DNA of 64,000 bases from JAJNBA01 sp963842295 (GTDB lineage: Bacteria; Actinomycetota; UBA4738; HRBIN12). A model generated the notes under the pieces. That model was not told the DNA's origin. It made no database searches and saw only the letters and a program-made list of their open reading frames with translations. Below are positions 35,053 to 45,165 of the stretch, one piece after another. The first letter of the stretch is position 1. Each line of letters begins with the position of its first letter. Location of the stretch: the NCBI GenBank assembly GCA_963842295.1, contig CAWJFY010000006.1:1-64000 (forward strand), read 5' to 3'. The translations under genes were made by a program, and so were the position numbers.

Positions 35053-36309
35053 GTGTCACAACCAGCCGATACACGGCGCGCTGCCGTCGTGCCCATCCGA
35101 CCCTTACCGACCCGAACGCCGAGCTTCGCCGACCTGGGTGCGTCTCACCAGGTCGCGGAGGCCCTCCGTATGCGGGGCATCCATGAACCCTTCCCGATCC
35201 AGTCGCTCGTCCTCCGGGACGCGATCGCGGGTCGCGATGTGATGGCGCGATCTCGCACCGGTTCGGGCAAGACGCTCGCGTTCGCGGTGCCCATCGTCGA
35301 GCGGTTGACGCCCGGCGGTGGGAGCCCGAACGCGCTGATCCTCGCCCCGACGCGTGAGCTGGCCAGTCAGGTCACCGAGGAGTTCCGAGCGATCGCCGAC
35401 GTGAGGCGCTTGCGTGTGGCCGCCGTGTACGGCGGTGTGGGGCTCGGGCCGCAGGCCAAACGCGCCCGCCACGCCGACATCCTGATCGCCACCCCCGGTC
35501 GGCTGCTCGACCTGGTGCAGAGGAAGATGCTGCGCCTCGACCGGGTGCGCATCTGCGTGCTGGACGAGGCCGATCGGATGCTCGACATGGGGTTCTTGCC
35601 CGACGTCACGCGCATCCTCGAGATGCTGCGACCGGACCGGCAGACGATGCTCTTCTCCGCGACCCTCGAGGGGGCGATCGGGCGTCTGGCGTCACGTTTC
35701 ATCGCCGACCCCGTCCGCCACGAGGTGACGGGCGAGGAAGGCCCGCTCGTGACCGAGGCCAGCCACCGCTTCGTCGCGGTGGAGCAAGCCGGGAGGTTGC
35801 GGGCGCTCGTGCGTGAGCTGGCCGCCGATCGCGGCCTCACCCTGGTGTTCGTGCGGACCAAGCGAGGCGCCGACCGTTTGGCGAGGAACCTGAAGGCCGA
35901 GGGCTTCCGCGCGGGGGCCCTGCACGGTGGGATGACGCAGCCGGCACGGGAGCGAGCTCTCGGGCGATTCGCTGCCGGCGCCAACGACGTGCTGGTCGCG
36001 ACCGACGTCGCCGCAAGGGGACTGGACCTCGAGCACATCACCCATGTGATCAACTTCGACCCGCCGGCCGACGAGAAGGACTACCTTCACCGGGTGGGCC
36101 GCACCGCGCGCGCGGGCCGGAGCGGCACCGGCATCACGTTCGTCACACCGGAGAAGCGGACGGACGTGGGGAGGATGGCGAACGTCCTGAAGCTCCACAC
36201 CGAGTTCGGTGACGCGGGCCTGCGGATCGACACCACCCCTCAGCGCCGGAGCGATGCGCAACGGCCGCGACACCGACCGCGACCGCGCCCTGCGAGGAGA
36301 GGACGATGA
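35053..36309 (+). CDS. DEAD-box ATP-dependent RNA helicase
   Basis: A 418-residue superfamily 2 helicase with every core motif: Q-motif FPIQSLVL, I ARSRTGSGKT, Ia APTRELA, Ib TPGRLLD, II LDEADRMLD, III FSATLEG, V ATDVAARGLD and VI HRVGRTARAG. A short basic tail (RHRPRPRPARRGR) may bind RNA. Such proteins unwind RNA duplexes in ribosome assembly, RNA decay or cold adaptation. GTG 35053 has GAGGAAG upstream. The stop overlaps the start of the small downstream gene (ATGA). Confidence 0.95.
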   Translation: MSQPADTRRAAVVPIRPLPTRTPSFADLGASHQVAEALRMRGIHEPFPIQSLVLRDAIAGRDVMARSRTGSGKTLAFAVPIVERLTPGGGSPNALILAPTRELASQVTEEFRAIADVRRLRVAAVYGGVGLGPQAKRARHADILIATPGRLLDLVQRKMLRLDRVRICVLDEADRMLDMGFLPDVTRILEMLRPDRQTMLFSATLEGAIGRLASRFIADPVRHEVTGEEGPLVTEASHRFVAVEQAGRLRALVRELAADRGLTLVFVRTKRGADRLARNLKAEGFRAGALHGGMTQPARERALGRFAAGANDVLVATDVAARGLDLEHITHVINFDPPADEKDYLHRVGRTARAGRSGTGITFVTPEKRTDVGRMANVLKLHTEFGDAGLRIDTTPQRRSDAQRPRHRPRPRPARRGR

Positions 36310-36503
36310 GCGAACGAGTGGAGTCCCAGGCTGAGGCGGCGATCAGGGCAGCTGACGCGAGGACCGCGATCGCGAAGAAGATCACCTCCCTCGCCGGCAA
36401 GGTGAAGGACGAGGCGGACGCCCAGATGGTGCTGCATCTGGCCCAGGCCTACGCCGCGCTCGCCGCGGAACCTCCCCGCACGCGGGGGGGCGCAGCGAGT
36501 TGA
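36306..36503 (+). CDS. Small helical protein coupled to the helicase
   Basis: A 65-residue protein starting with ATG that overlaps the helicase stop (ATGA). It is alanine-rich and strongly helical: QAEAAIRAADARTAIAKKITSLAGKVKDEADAQMVLHLAQAYAALA. No membrane segment or known domain. Translational coupling suggests it works with, or is dosed like, the helicase. Function unknown. Confidence 0.6.
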   Translation: MSERVESQAEAAIRAADARTAIAKKITSLAGKVKDEADAQMVLHLAQAYAALAAEPPRTRGGAAS

Positions 36504-36589
36504 CCGAACGAGACGTGTTGACTGGGACGAGTGGCGGATAGACGCCCGCGGCGATAGGCAACTTCCGCCCGACCTGACACGATTCGCAG

Positions 36590-37039
36590 GTGACCGGCAG
36601 ACCCGCCGCGGCGCCGCACCTGCGCGACCTCGCGCGGCTGCGCCGCGTCCGCGACCGGATCGACCGGGAGTACGCGCAGCCGCTGGACGTCGAGGCGCTC
36701 GCCCGCGGCGCGCACATGTCCGCCGGGCACCTCAGCCGCCAGTTCAAGCTCGCCTACGGTGAGTCGCCGTACTCGTACCTGATGACGCGGCGCATCGAGC
36801 GCGCGATGGCGCTGCTGCGTGGTGGCGACCTCAGCGTCACCGACGTCTGTTTCGCCGTCGGCTGCTCGTCGCTGGGCACCTTCAGCACCCGCTTCGCCGA
36901 GCTGGTCGGTATGCCGCCCAGCACCTACCGGCTCCTCGAGACGCGCGCGACGGCGGGGATGCCTCCGTGCGTGGCGAAACAGGTGACCAGACCGATCAGG
37001 AATCGAGAAGCAACGCGCCACGAGCCGCACGTAGCATGA
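36590..37039 (+). CDS. AraC-family transcriptional regulator (short, DNA-binding domain only)
   Basis: A 149-residue protein consisting almost only of an AraC DNA-binding domain: RIDREYAQPLDVEALARGAHMSAGHLSRQFKLAYGESPYSYL (first HTH) and MALLRGGDLSVTDVCFAVGCSSLGTFSTRFAELVGMPPSTYR (second HTH). No ligand-binding domain is present, as in the SoxS/MarA group. It precedes two VOC genes whose promoters share a 21-base element, so it is the obvious candidate activator. The promoter of the first VOC gene lies inside the 3' end of this gene. GTG start 36590. Confidence 0.88.
   Translation: MTGRPAAAPHLRDLARLRRVRDRIDREYAQPLDVEALARGAHMSAGHLSRQFKLAYGESPYSYLMTRRIERAMALLRGGDLSVTDVCFAVGCSSLGTFSTRFAELVGMPPSTYRLLETRATAGMPPCVAKQVTRPIRNREATRHEPHVA
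36990..37010 (+). promoter_or_regulatory. Shared upstream element, copy 1 (AraC-regulon candidate)
   Basis: Contains accgatcaggaatcgagaag (36991-37010), identical to 37523-37542 and preceded by g in both copies. It ends exactly 21 bases before the -10 box TAGCAT (37032-37037), which is six bases before ATG 37044. Confidence 0.65.
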
Positions 37040-37043
37040 CCGC

Positions 37044-37454
37044 ATGGACATCACCATCCACGCGACCATGCTCCCGCACGACGATCCGGACGCATCGCGG
37101 TCCTTCTACCGGGACACCCTCGGCTTCGAGGTGCGCAACGACGTCGAGTACGGGGGGATGCACTGGATCACGGTCGGTCCCCCCGGCCAGCCCGGCACCT
37201 CGATCGTCCTGTACCCGCCGGCCGCCGCCCCCGGCATCACGGACGACGAGCGCCGCACCATCGCCGAGATGATGGCCAAGGGAACCTACGCAAGCATCAA
37301 CCTGGCCACCGGCGACCTCGACGGCACCTTCGAGCGGCTGCAGGCCAGCGACGCCGAGGTCGTCCAGGAGCCGATCGAGCAGCCGTACGGGCTTCGCGAT
37401 TGCGCCTTCCGCGATCCCGCGGGCAACCTGATCCGCATCCAGGAGCTGCGCTGA
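37044..37454 (+). CDS. VOC-family protein (glyoxalase/bleomycin-resistance fold)
   Basis: A 136-residue VOC protein: HATMLPHDDPDASRSFYRDTLGFEVRNDV, strand VGPPGQPGTSIVLYPPA, and second module GTYASINLATGDLDGTFERL to YGLRDCAFRDPAGNLIRIQE. Metal ligands of active glyoxalases can be placed at His in the first strand and Glu in the last (IRIQE). Members isomerise, cleave or sequester reactive compounds or drugs. ATG 37044 is a leaderless start (TAGCAT at 37032-37037). First target gene behind the shared 21-base element. Confidence 0.88.
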   Translation: MDITIHATMLPHDDPDASRSFYRDTLGFEVRNDVEYGGMHWITVGPPGQPGTSIVLYPPAAAPGITDDERRTIAEMMAKGTYASINLATGDLDGTFERLQASDAEVVQEPIEQPYGLRDCAFRDPAGNLIRIQELR

Positions 37455-37521
37455 CCGTCCGGCGATCGCCGGCCTGACTCACCGCCCAGACGAGATCGAT
37501 CTCAGGCATCCCGGGGGTGCG

Positions 37522-37542
37522 GACCGATCAGGAATCGAGAAG
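37522..37542 (+). promoter_or_regulatory. Shared upstream element, copy 2
   Basis: Second perfect copy of the 21-base element. It also ends 21 bases before a -10 box (TAGTGT, 37564-37569) that serves the second VOC gene. Confidence 0.65.
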
Positions 37543-37623
37543 TAGGGGTGTTCGGGCCGCAGCTAGTGTGAACGCTGAAGAGAGACACCGGGTCGATGAG
37601 ACCCACGACTTCAGGAGGTGACC

Positions 37624-37980
37624 ATGACCGGCTCTTCCACCCAGGGGGTCAAGACCCTGCTGCATCCCGTGTCGGACCTGGACAAGGCCAAGGCGGTGTA
37701 CACGGCATTGCTCGGCGTCTCGCCGCAGACCGATGGGCCTTATTACGTCGGCTACGACGCCGAGGGCCAGCAGATCGGGCTGGTGCCGGGCGGTGGACCG
37801 CAAGGTATGACCACGCCCGTGGCGTATTGGCACGTGCCGGACATCGAGGCGAAGCTGGCCGAGGTGACCGCTGCCGGTGCCACCGTGAAGGAGCCGCCGG
37901 GCGACGTCGGTGGCGGCCGCCTGGTGGCCACCTTCACCGACCCCGATGGCAACGTGCTCGGGCTGATCCAGGACCAGTGA
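37624..37980 (+). CDS. Second VOC-family protein
   Basis: A 118-residue VOC protein: GVKTLLHPVSDLDKAKAVYTALLGVSPQTD, YDAEGQQIGLVPGGGP, VAYWHVPDIEAKLAEVTAAGATVKEPP and FTDPDGNVLGLIQDQ. The last strand has Gln in place of the metal-ligand Glu of glyoxalase I, so it may bind rather than convert its ligand. ATG 37624 has AGGAGGTG upstream. Co-regulated with the preceding VOC gene through the shared element. Confidence 0.88.
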   Translation: MTGSSTQGVKTLLHPVSDLDKAKAVYTALLGVSPQTDGPYYVGYDAEGQQIGLVPGGGPQGMTTPVAYWHVPDIEAKLAEVTAAGATVKEPPGDVGGGRLVATFTDPDGNVLGLIQDQ

Positions 37981-38000
37981 GTGAGCGTGCAGAGGAGGAA

Positions 38001-38467
38001 ATGATGAGCGCGAAGAAGACCACGCGGAAGCCCGCGAAGAGCAACACCGCGAAAGGCAAGACCGGTAGGGGATGGTCGCCCGAGGAACGAGCCGCGGCCA
38101 AAGCGTACGCCCAAGAGCTGAAGGAGGAGGCGCGCGGCGCGAATGACGAGAAGGCCGCGCTGGCGGCGATCGCAGCGATGCCTCCGAAGGATCGCGCCAT
38201 GGGTAAGCGCATCCATGCGATCGTCAAAGACAGCGCGCCAGATCTTGCACCGAAGACCTGGTACGGGATGCCCGCGTATGCCAAGGAAGGCAAGGTCATC
38301 TGCTTCTTCCAGAGCGCGGACAAGTTCAAGGCGAGGTATGCGACGTTCGGCTTCAACGACGACGCGAACCTCGACGTAGGGTCGATGTGGCCGACTTCGT
38401 GGGCGCTGACGAAGTTGACCGCCGCCGATGAGAAGAAGATCGCCGCGCTGGTGAAGAAGGCGGTGCG

Positions 38468-38471
<4 letters not shown>
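38001..38471 (+). CDS. DUF1801 (YdhG-like) protein
   Basis: A 156-residue protein. The lysine-rich N-terminus (KKTTRKPAKSNTAKGKT) resembles nucleic-acid-binding tails. The remainder is the DUF1801/YdhG fold: KRIHAIVKDSAPDLAPKTWYGMPAYAKEGKVICFFQSADKFK, FGFNDDANLD and the C-terminal helix LTAADEKKIAALVKKAVR. The family has a frataxin-like fold of unknown function. GAGGAGG lies just before two adjacent ATG codons (38001, 38004). The stop overlaps the UvrA-like start, so the two are coupled. Confidence 0.85.
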
Positions 38472-40861
<2,390 letters not shown>

Positions 40862-40996
40862 CCGAGGCCCTTCGCGGACACCGTGAGACGAGTTCTCTCG
40901 TCTGTTTCGACTCGTCCACTCGACCGGTCGCGGGGCGTCTTCAACAGGGTCGAGTTAGCAGCCGGTCAGCCCATCAACTACGGGTCTCACGCGGAG

Positions 40997-41194
40997 CTAG
41001 ATGGGGAGCGCGAGGACCTGGCGCGCCGTGAGGCGAGTGGTTGTCGGAAGGACGCGCAATCCGACCATGCCGATCCTTCCGGCCACCCACGCTGCGTCGC
41101 TGAGCGTTTCGACGGAGATGTGCCCCTCCTGCGTCTCAGACACCCGGAAGATCACTCCGGACTCGGTCTTGTAGACGCTCCGCTCACCTTCCAC
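40997..41194 (-). CDS. Small hypothetical protein with leaderless start
   Basis: A 65-residue protein. GTG 41194 follows TAGGAT by six bases on the minus strand, the window's leaderless pattern. The sequence VYKTESGVIFRVSETQEGHISVETL then GLRVLPTTTRLTARQVLALPI suggests a small beta-rich domain. No known family recognised. Evidence is the promoter geometry and coding quality. Confidence 0.55.
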   Translation of the reverse strand: MEGERSVYKTESGVIFRVSETQEGHISVETLSDAAWVAGRIGMVGLRVLPTTTRLTARQVLALPI

Positions 41195-41200
41195 CCCTCC

Positions 41201-41206
41201 ATCCTA
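41201..41206 (-). promoter_or_regulatory. -10 box of leaderless promoter
   Basis: TAGGAT on the minus strand, six bases before GTG 41194. Confidence 0.5.
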
Positions 41207-41265
41207 CCCGAATGGGCTGAGAGCCGAGTAACCCACCCAGGTGGGATCCGACCGGGCAGGTCCTC

Positions 41266-42222
41266 CTACGGCAGCGGGCTCCCGGGCACCGTCGGCAGGT
41301 TCGCCGCGCTCGATGTCGGGATCGGGATCACGTCGCCGGCGGGTGTCGGCAAGCCGGGCGGGTCATCCTCGATGGGCAGGGAGTCCAACACCTCTTCCAG
41401 CTGGACTCCGTCGGTCACCACAGGGGGCACCGTCGTAGCCTCGCTCGCTCCCGCCGGTGTCGGCTCACTGACGGGATCGCCTCGTCGACCAGCACCGCTC
41501 CCTTGGTTCGCGTGGTCACTTTTCCGCGATCCGGAGCGCATGCCCGGCAGGCCGGCTCCCTCGTGTCGCTGGTCGTCGGGCGCCTCAGCGTTCTCGCTGG
41601 GTCGTGGGTGGACGGTCCTGCTGGGTGAAGATCGCGGCGCCCGCTCGCGGGGCGATCGGTCGAGCGCCTTCGGCACCGCGATCGCGATCGTGCCGAGGGC
41701 AGTGATGACGAGCAACCATGTGGCGGCCGCGACCAGGAGCCCGCTCCCACGCCTGCCGGTGCGCGCCGGCCTCGAGGGCGTGTTGCGAACCGGCGCCTTC
41801 CGAATCGGCGCTGGGACCGGTCGGTCGGTCGTGGCGCGTCGGAGCAACTCCGGCATCGGGTCCGGCGGCTTGCGGAGCTCGGCCCGGCGACCCGCTCTCC
41901 TGACCGCGTCCCCCAGGTCCGAGATGACCAGATCGGGCTCGACGTGTTCCTCCGCGACGGCGGCGGACACGCCATCCGGCCAGACGACCACCAAAGAGGC
42001 CCCGGGAGAGCTTCGCCTCGCCTCGAGGGCGGCGGCGGCGGAGATGCCCCCGTCGAGCACGATCACCGCCGGTCGGGCACCTCGCAGGACGCGCGTGAGC
42101 TCACGGTCGTCGGCGGCGAGTCCGATGATGTCGAACCCCTCGCCTTCGAGGACGAAGCGGAGGAGTCCGTCGGTACGCTCCGCCTCGCCCAGGACGACCT
42201 GCACCCTCGGCTGGTGATCCAT
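41266..42222 (-). CDS. Receiver-like domain protein with membrane helix and Pro-rich tail
   Basis: A 318-residue protein of unusual architecture. Residues 5-110 form a CheY-like receiver: VQVVLGEAERTDGLLRFVLEGEGFDIIGLA, the phosphoacceptor position in PAVIVLDGGISAAAAL, then SLVVVWPDGVSA and PDLVISDLGDAVRRAG. The acid pocket is Glu-rather than Asp-based, and the conserved Lys is not obvious. A basic linker precedes one membrane helix (GLLVAAATWLLVITALGTIAIAVP). The C-terminal 130 residues are a Ser/Pro-rich tail (DPPGLPTPAGDVIPIP). There is no output domain, so it may be a degenerate receiver tethered to the membrane. ATG 42222, with TACGAT on the minus strand at 42258-42253. Confidence 0.65.
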   Translation of the reverse strand: MDHQPRVQVVLGEAERTDGLLRFVLEGEGFDIIGLAADDRELTRVLRGARPAVIVLDGGISAAAALEARRSSPGASLVVVWPDGVSAAVAEEHVEPDLVISDLGDAVRRAGRRAELRKPPDPMPELLRRATTDRPVPAPIRKAPVRNTPSRPARTGRRGSGLLVAAATWLLVITALGTIAIAVPKALDRSPRERAPRSSPSRTVHPRPSENAEAPDDQRHEGAGLPGMRSGSRKSDHANQGSGAGRRGDPVSEPTPAGASEATTVPPVVTDGVQLEEVLDSLPIEDDPPGLPTPAGDVIPIPTSSAANLPTVPGSPLP

Positions 42223-42347
42223 GGCCGTGAAGTCCCCTCGGTTCGAAGGGCGATCGTACGCCGAGGCGCCGAGGATATCTGCCGGGCGTATGGTGGTCAG
42301 AAGGGAGGCCTACAGAGACTCCTATGAGGACCACCCTCCACGGTTGC

Positions 42348-42539
42348 TCAGCCGATGGAGAACTGCTCGAGCGCGGACGCGGGTGCCGTGTCCGGTCGGT
42401 GGTCCTGGCCCTCCGATGTCCTGTGTCGCGCGTTCGGGAGGACGTTTTCCAGCGCGAGGACGGCGTTTCGCTGCCAATCCGGCCTGGCTCCGCCGTCCAT
42501 GACGAGCGTCGGCGCCGGGACGGAGGCCCATCGGCTCCG
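42348..42539 (-). pseudogene. C-terminal remnant of an alpha/beta hydrolase
   Basis: In the otherwise gene-free stretch 42223-42677, one minus-strand frame reads like the end of an alpha/beta hydrolase for its last 63 codons: PAPTLVMDGGARPDW, ALENVLPNARHRTSEGQ then DH, ALEQFSIG and stop at 42348. The order strand-Asp-helix-His (LVMDGG ... EGQDH) is the standard C-terminal part of the fold with catalytic His. Nothing hydrolase-like precedes it. Truncated gene remnant. Confidence 0.5.
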
Positions 42540-42665
42540 GAGACCAGCTCGTCGAGCCGGGGGACGAAAGTCATCTGGCAGGAGAGGTCGGCGCGCGTCG
42601 ACGACGAAGGGCGACTCGTCGTCTATGAGGGCTCCGTCCAGGGGCGGAGCCCTCCGTGTGCCCGC

Positions 42666-42671
42666 TATCCT
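42666..42671 (+). promoter_or_regulatory. -10 box of leaderless promoter for the thioesterase
   Basis: TATCCT, six bases before GTG 42678. Confidence 0.5.
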
Positions 42672-42677
42672 CGCCTC

Positions 42678-44021
42678 GTGATCGTCGACGAGCCGGTCAG
42701 GGGGTCCTTCGCCTATCTCGAGCAACCCGGGTTGTTCGCGATGCCGGGCGTCGAGCAGCTTCGGCTCTTCATCGATCGGAAGCTGCCGGCGCCGCCGCTC
42801 ACGCACCTGAGCGGTCTGGTCGTGGAGGATGCAGCCCCGGGCACTTCCACATGGTCGATCCCCGCGAGTGCCTGGTGGCAGACGGCCGCCGGTGTCTTCG
42901 CCGGTGGGACGCTCGGGTTCGTCGCCGACGCCGCCCTGGGCGGTGCGGTCCTCACCACGCTGTCGAGGGGCATGGCCCTGCTGTCCTCGGACCTCTCGAT
43001 CAACTTCCTCGGACCCGCCTCGCCGTCCAGCGGGCGCTTGGTCGCGACCGGGACGCTGATCCACTCGGGGCGGCGCCAGGGTTTGTCGGAGGCTCGGGTC
43101 GAGGACGCCTACGGGACCCTCCTCGCGTTCGCGACCTCGAGGTGCGTCCTGCAGCCGCTCCCTTTCGATCCGCCGGACCCGCTCGATGAGTTCCCACCGG
43201 TGTCGCAGCCGGTGTTCGACAGCCCCGACCCCTACCTCCGCCCCGTCGAGGGCGACATCGTTCCGCAGGCCGTCTGGGACGAGACGAGCGGGTTGGACCT
43301 CGTCCAGCTCTGGCAGAAGGAAGAGCGTCCCCCCGCGCCGAGCTGCTCGCTGCTCGGCCTGCGGTTCGTCGAGGTGACCGAGGCGAGCGTGACGCTCGCG
43401 ATGCCGGCCTCGCTCTGGTTCTGCACCGGATTCGGCACCTTCTACGGTGGGGTCCTCACGGCCCTCGCCGATCAGGCGATCAACACCGCGGTGCTGACCA
43501 CCCTGCCGCCGGGGGCATCGTTCGGGACGCTCGATCTGAAGATCAACTTCCTCCGGCCGGTCACGCCGGACGGCCGCGACCTCGTGGCGCGGTCGACCGT
43601 CGAGCAGCGGGGACGCACGATCGCGGTCACGACGTGCAGGGTGGATGATGCGGACGGCAAGCGGGTTGCGATGGCCACCGGGAGCGCGATGATCTCTCCC
43701 GATACGGCCGTGGCCCAGCTCAGGAGGGTGATGAAGTGGATGCAGAGGGATTCCGTCGACTCCTCCGAACGGTCGCCGAGGCGTGGAACGAGGGCGACAC
43801 CCCGACCGCGCTCGCGTGTTTCGCGGAGGACGCCAGGTATACGGAGCCTCCGGACACCCAGCACTACGAGGGCCGTGAGGCCCTGTACGAGTTCTTCGGC
43901 GGCGAGGACCCGCCGCCCATGCGGATGGTCTGGCACACCGTCGTGTTCGACGAAGATCAGCAACTGGGGGCGGGTGAGTACACCTACAACGGCACGAACA
44001 CCTACCACGGGGTCGCCGTGA
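42678..44021 (+). CDS. Tandem hotdog (PaaI-type) thioesterase, C-terminus runs into next gene
   Basis: GTG 42678 is fixed by TATCCT six bases upstream. Two successive hotdog domains of about 120 residues share one plan: GLVVEDAAPGTSTWSIPASAWWQ then GVFAGGTLGFVADAALGGAVLTTL, and later GLRFVEVTEASVTLAMPASLWF then GTFYGGVLTALADQAINTAVLTTL with LKINFLRPV. PaaI-type enzymes cleave acyl-CoA thioesters as multimers; here a double hotdog can make the active site internally. The hotdog ends near 43720 (SAMISPDTAVAQLRR), but the frame stays open to 44021 through the next gene as an Arg/Ser/Thr-rich tail that is a shadow. The natural stop is probably TGATGA at 43729-43734, reached by a one-base shift. 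Confidence 0.75.
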   Translation: MIVDEPVRGSFAYLEQPGLFAMPGVEQLRLFIDRKLPAPPLTHLSGLVVEDAAPGTSTWSIPASAWWQTAAGVFAGGTLGFVADAALGGAVLTTLSRGMALLSSDLSINFLGPASPSSGRLVATGTLIHSGRRQGLSEARVEDAYGTLLAFATSRCVLQPLPFDPPDPLDEFPPVSQPVFDSPDPYLRPVEGDIVPQAVWDETSGLDLVQLWQKEERPPAPSCSLLGLRFVEVTEASVTLAMPASLWFCTGFGTFYGGVLTALADQAINTAVLTTLPPGASFGTLDLKINFLRPVTPDGRDLVARSTVEQRGRTIAVTTCRVDDADGKRVAMATGSAMISPDTAVAQLRRVMKWMQRDSVDSSERSPRRGTRATPRPRSRVSRRTPGIRSLRTPSTTRAVRPCTSSSAARTRRPCGWSGTPSCSTKISNWGRVSTPTTARTPTTGSP

Positions 44022-44116
44022 TCCGGCTCCGCGACGATCTCATCGCGAACTGGCGCGAGTACGAGTACCGATCGGACCTCGCGTGGGAGGAGTTCACTGC
44101 CCTGAACCCCTTCTGA
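43736..44116 (+). CDS. NTF2-like / SnoaL-type protein
   Basis: A 126-residue NTF2-fold protein: EGFRRLLRTVAEAWNEGDTPTALACFAEDARYTEPPDTQHYEG, REALYEFFGGEDPPPMRMVWHTVVFDEDQQLGAGEYTYNGTN, and VAVIRLRDDLIANWREYEYRSDLAWEEF. The last segment (NWREYE) is typical of the SnoaL-like group. GTG 43736 has AGGAGG eight bases upstream. It follows the thioesterase tightly, so the two probably form an operon acting on the same small acyl or polyketide-type substrate (inference). Confidence 0.8.
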   Translation: MDAEGFRRLLRTVAEAWNEGDTPTALACFAEDARYTEPPDTQHYEGREALYEFFGGEDPPPMRMVWHTVVFDEDQQLGAGEYTYNGTNTYHGVAVIRLRDDLIANWREYEYRSDLAWEEFTALNPF

Positions 44117-44199
44117 GGAGGGTGCCGCCTCGATGCATGCATCTTTCCGGGCGAGTTCGGGTAGGGGAACTGGAGACCCTCGAGCAGAGGAGGTTTGTC

Positions 44200-45081
44200 A
44201 TGCCGTCACCCGACGAGCGCACCACGAAGGATCGGCCTTGGAAGGACACCGACGAGTCGGCGTCCGAAAGCACGGAGCAGGCGAAGGAGGTCGAAGAGGG
44301 GAGCTCCTTGGATGCCCCGAGCGCCCCGGAGCCCTCCTGGCAGCCCGAGACGCCCGCGTGGGATCGGCCGACGCCGCGAACCGAGCGCACAGCGATGCCC
44401 CTTGGCGGACCCGTGGACGAGGCGGCAGCCGCCACGACGACCATAGGGACACGGAGATCGACCGCAGCCCGGAAGGCCGCGACGTCTGCGAGCAGGAAGG
44501 CGGCGACCCGGAAGCGCACCGCCTCGAGGAAGACGGCCTCGACGAGGCCTGCCGCGCGGAAGAGCACCACCCGCAAGTCCCCGAAGCGCGTCGCCGCGGG
44601 GAAGAAGGCCGCGACCAGCCGGAAGCGCAAGACGTCCGCCGCTCGGAAGGCCTCGACCAGCCGGAAGCGCACGACGGCGCGCAAGAGCACCACCCGCAAG
44701 TCCCCGAAGCGCGTCGCCGCGGGGAAGAAGGCCGCGACCAGCCCGGAAGCGCAAGACGTCCGCCGCTCGGAAGGCCTCGACCAGCCGCGAAGCGCACGAC
44801 GGCGCGAAAGAGCACCACCCGCAAGTCCCCGAAGCGCGTCGCCGCGGGGAAGAAGGCCGCGACCAGCCCGGAAGCGCAAGACGTCCGCCGCTCGGAAGGC
44901 CTCGACCAGCCGCAAGCGCACGACGGCGCGAAAGAGCACCACCCGCAAGTCCCCGAAGCGCGTCGCCGCGGGGAAGAAGGCCGCGACCGCCCGGAAGCGC
45001 AAGACGTCCGCCGCTCGGAAGGCCTCGACCAGCCGCAAGCGCACCGGTTCGCGGACGGCTGCTTCCCGACGAGCGCGTTAG
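44200..45081 (+). CDS. Histone H1-like Lys/Arg/Ala-rich repeat protein
   Basis: A 293-residue DNA-binding-type protein. ATG 44200 has AGAGGAGG upstream. The first 90 residues are acidic and Pro-rich (SESTEQAKEVEEGSS, PSAPEPSWQPETPAW). From about residue 95 it becomes a basic tail of SRKRTTARKS, TTRKSPKRVAAGKKAATS and RKRKTSAARKAST units, a 41-residue repeat present about four times, as in AlgP/H1-like nucleoid proteins. In the second and third repeats the frame slips: three single-base insertions (near 44742, 44790 and 44868) make about 42 residues out of register (SPEAQDVRRSEGLDQP) before the repeat frame returns. Expected role: DNA compaction or regulation. Confidence 0.8.
   Translation: MPSPDERTTKDRPWKDTDESASESTEQAKEVEEGSSLDAPSAPEPSWQPETPAWDRPTPRTERTAMPLGGPVDEAAAATTTIGTRRSTAARKAATSASRKAATRKRTASRKTASTRPAARKSTTRKSPKRVAAGKKAATSRKRKTSAARKASTSRKRTTARKSTTRKSPKRVAAGKKAATSPEAQDVRRSEGLDQPRSARRRERAPPASPRSASPRGRRPRPARKRKTSAARKASTSRKRTTARKSTTRKSPKRVAAGKKAATARKRKTSAARKASTSRKRTGSRTAASRRAR
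44560..45050 (+). repeat. 123-bp tandem repeat array inside the histone-like gene
   Basis: The sequence aagagcaccacccgcaag starts at 44560, 44683, 44808 and 44932. Spacings are 123, 125 and 124 bases. The extra bases are C in agcccgg (twice) and G in agccgcgaag, and sum to three, restoring the frame. Confidence 0.9.
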
Positions 45082-45152
45082 CGACCGGGGTCCGGCGGGA
45101 CGTGCCGAGGAAGCGACTCGCCGATCGGACGCGAGGAGTCGTCGTCGTTCGA

Positions 45153-45158
45153 TAGCCT
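45153..45158 (+). promoter_or_regulatory. -10 box of leaderless promoter
   Basis: TAGCCT, seven bases before GTG 45166. Confidence 0.5.
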
Positions 45159-45165
45159 CGCCGCC

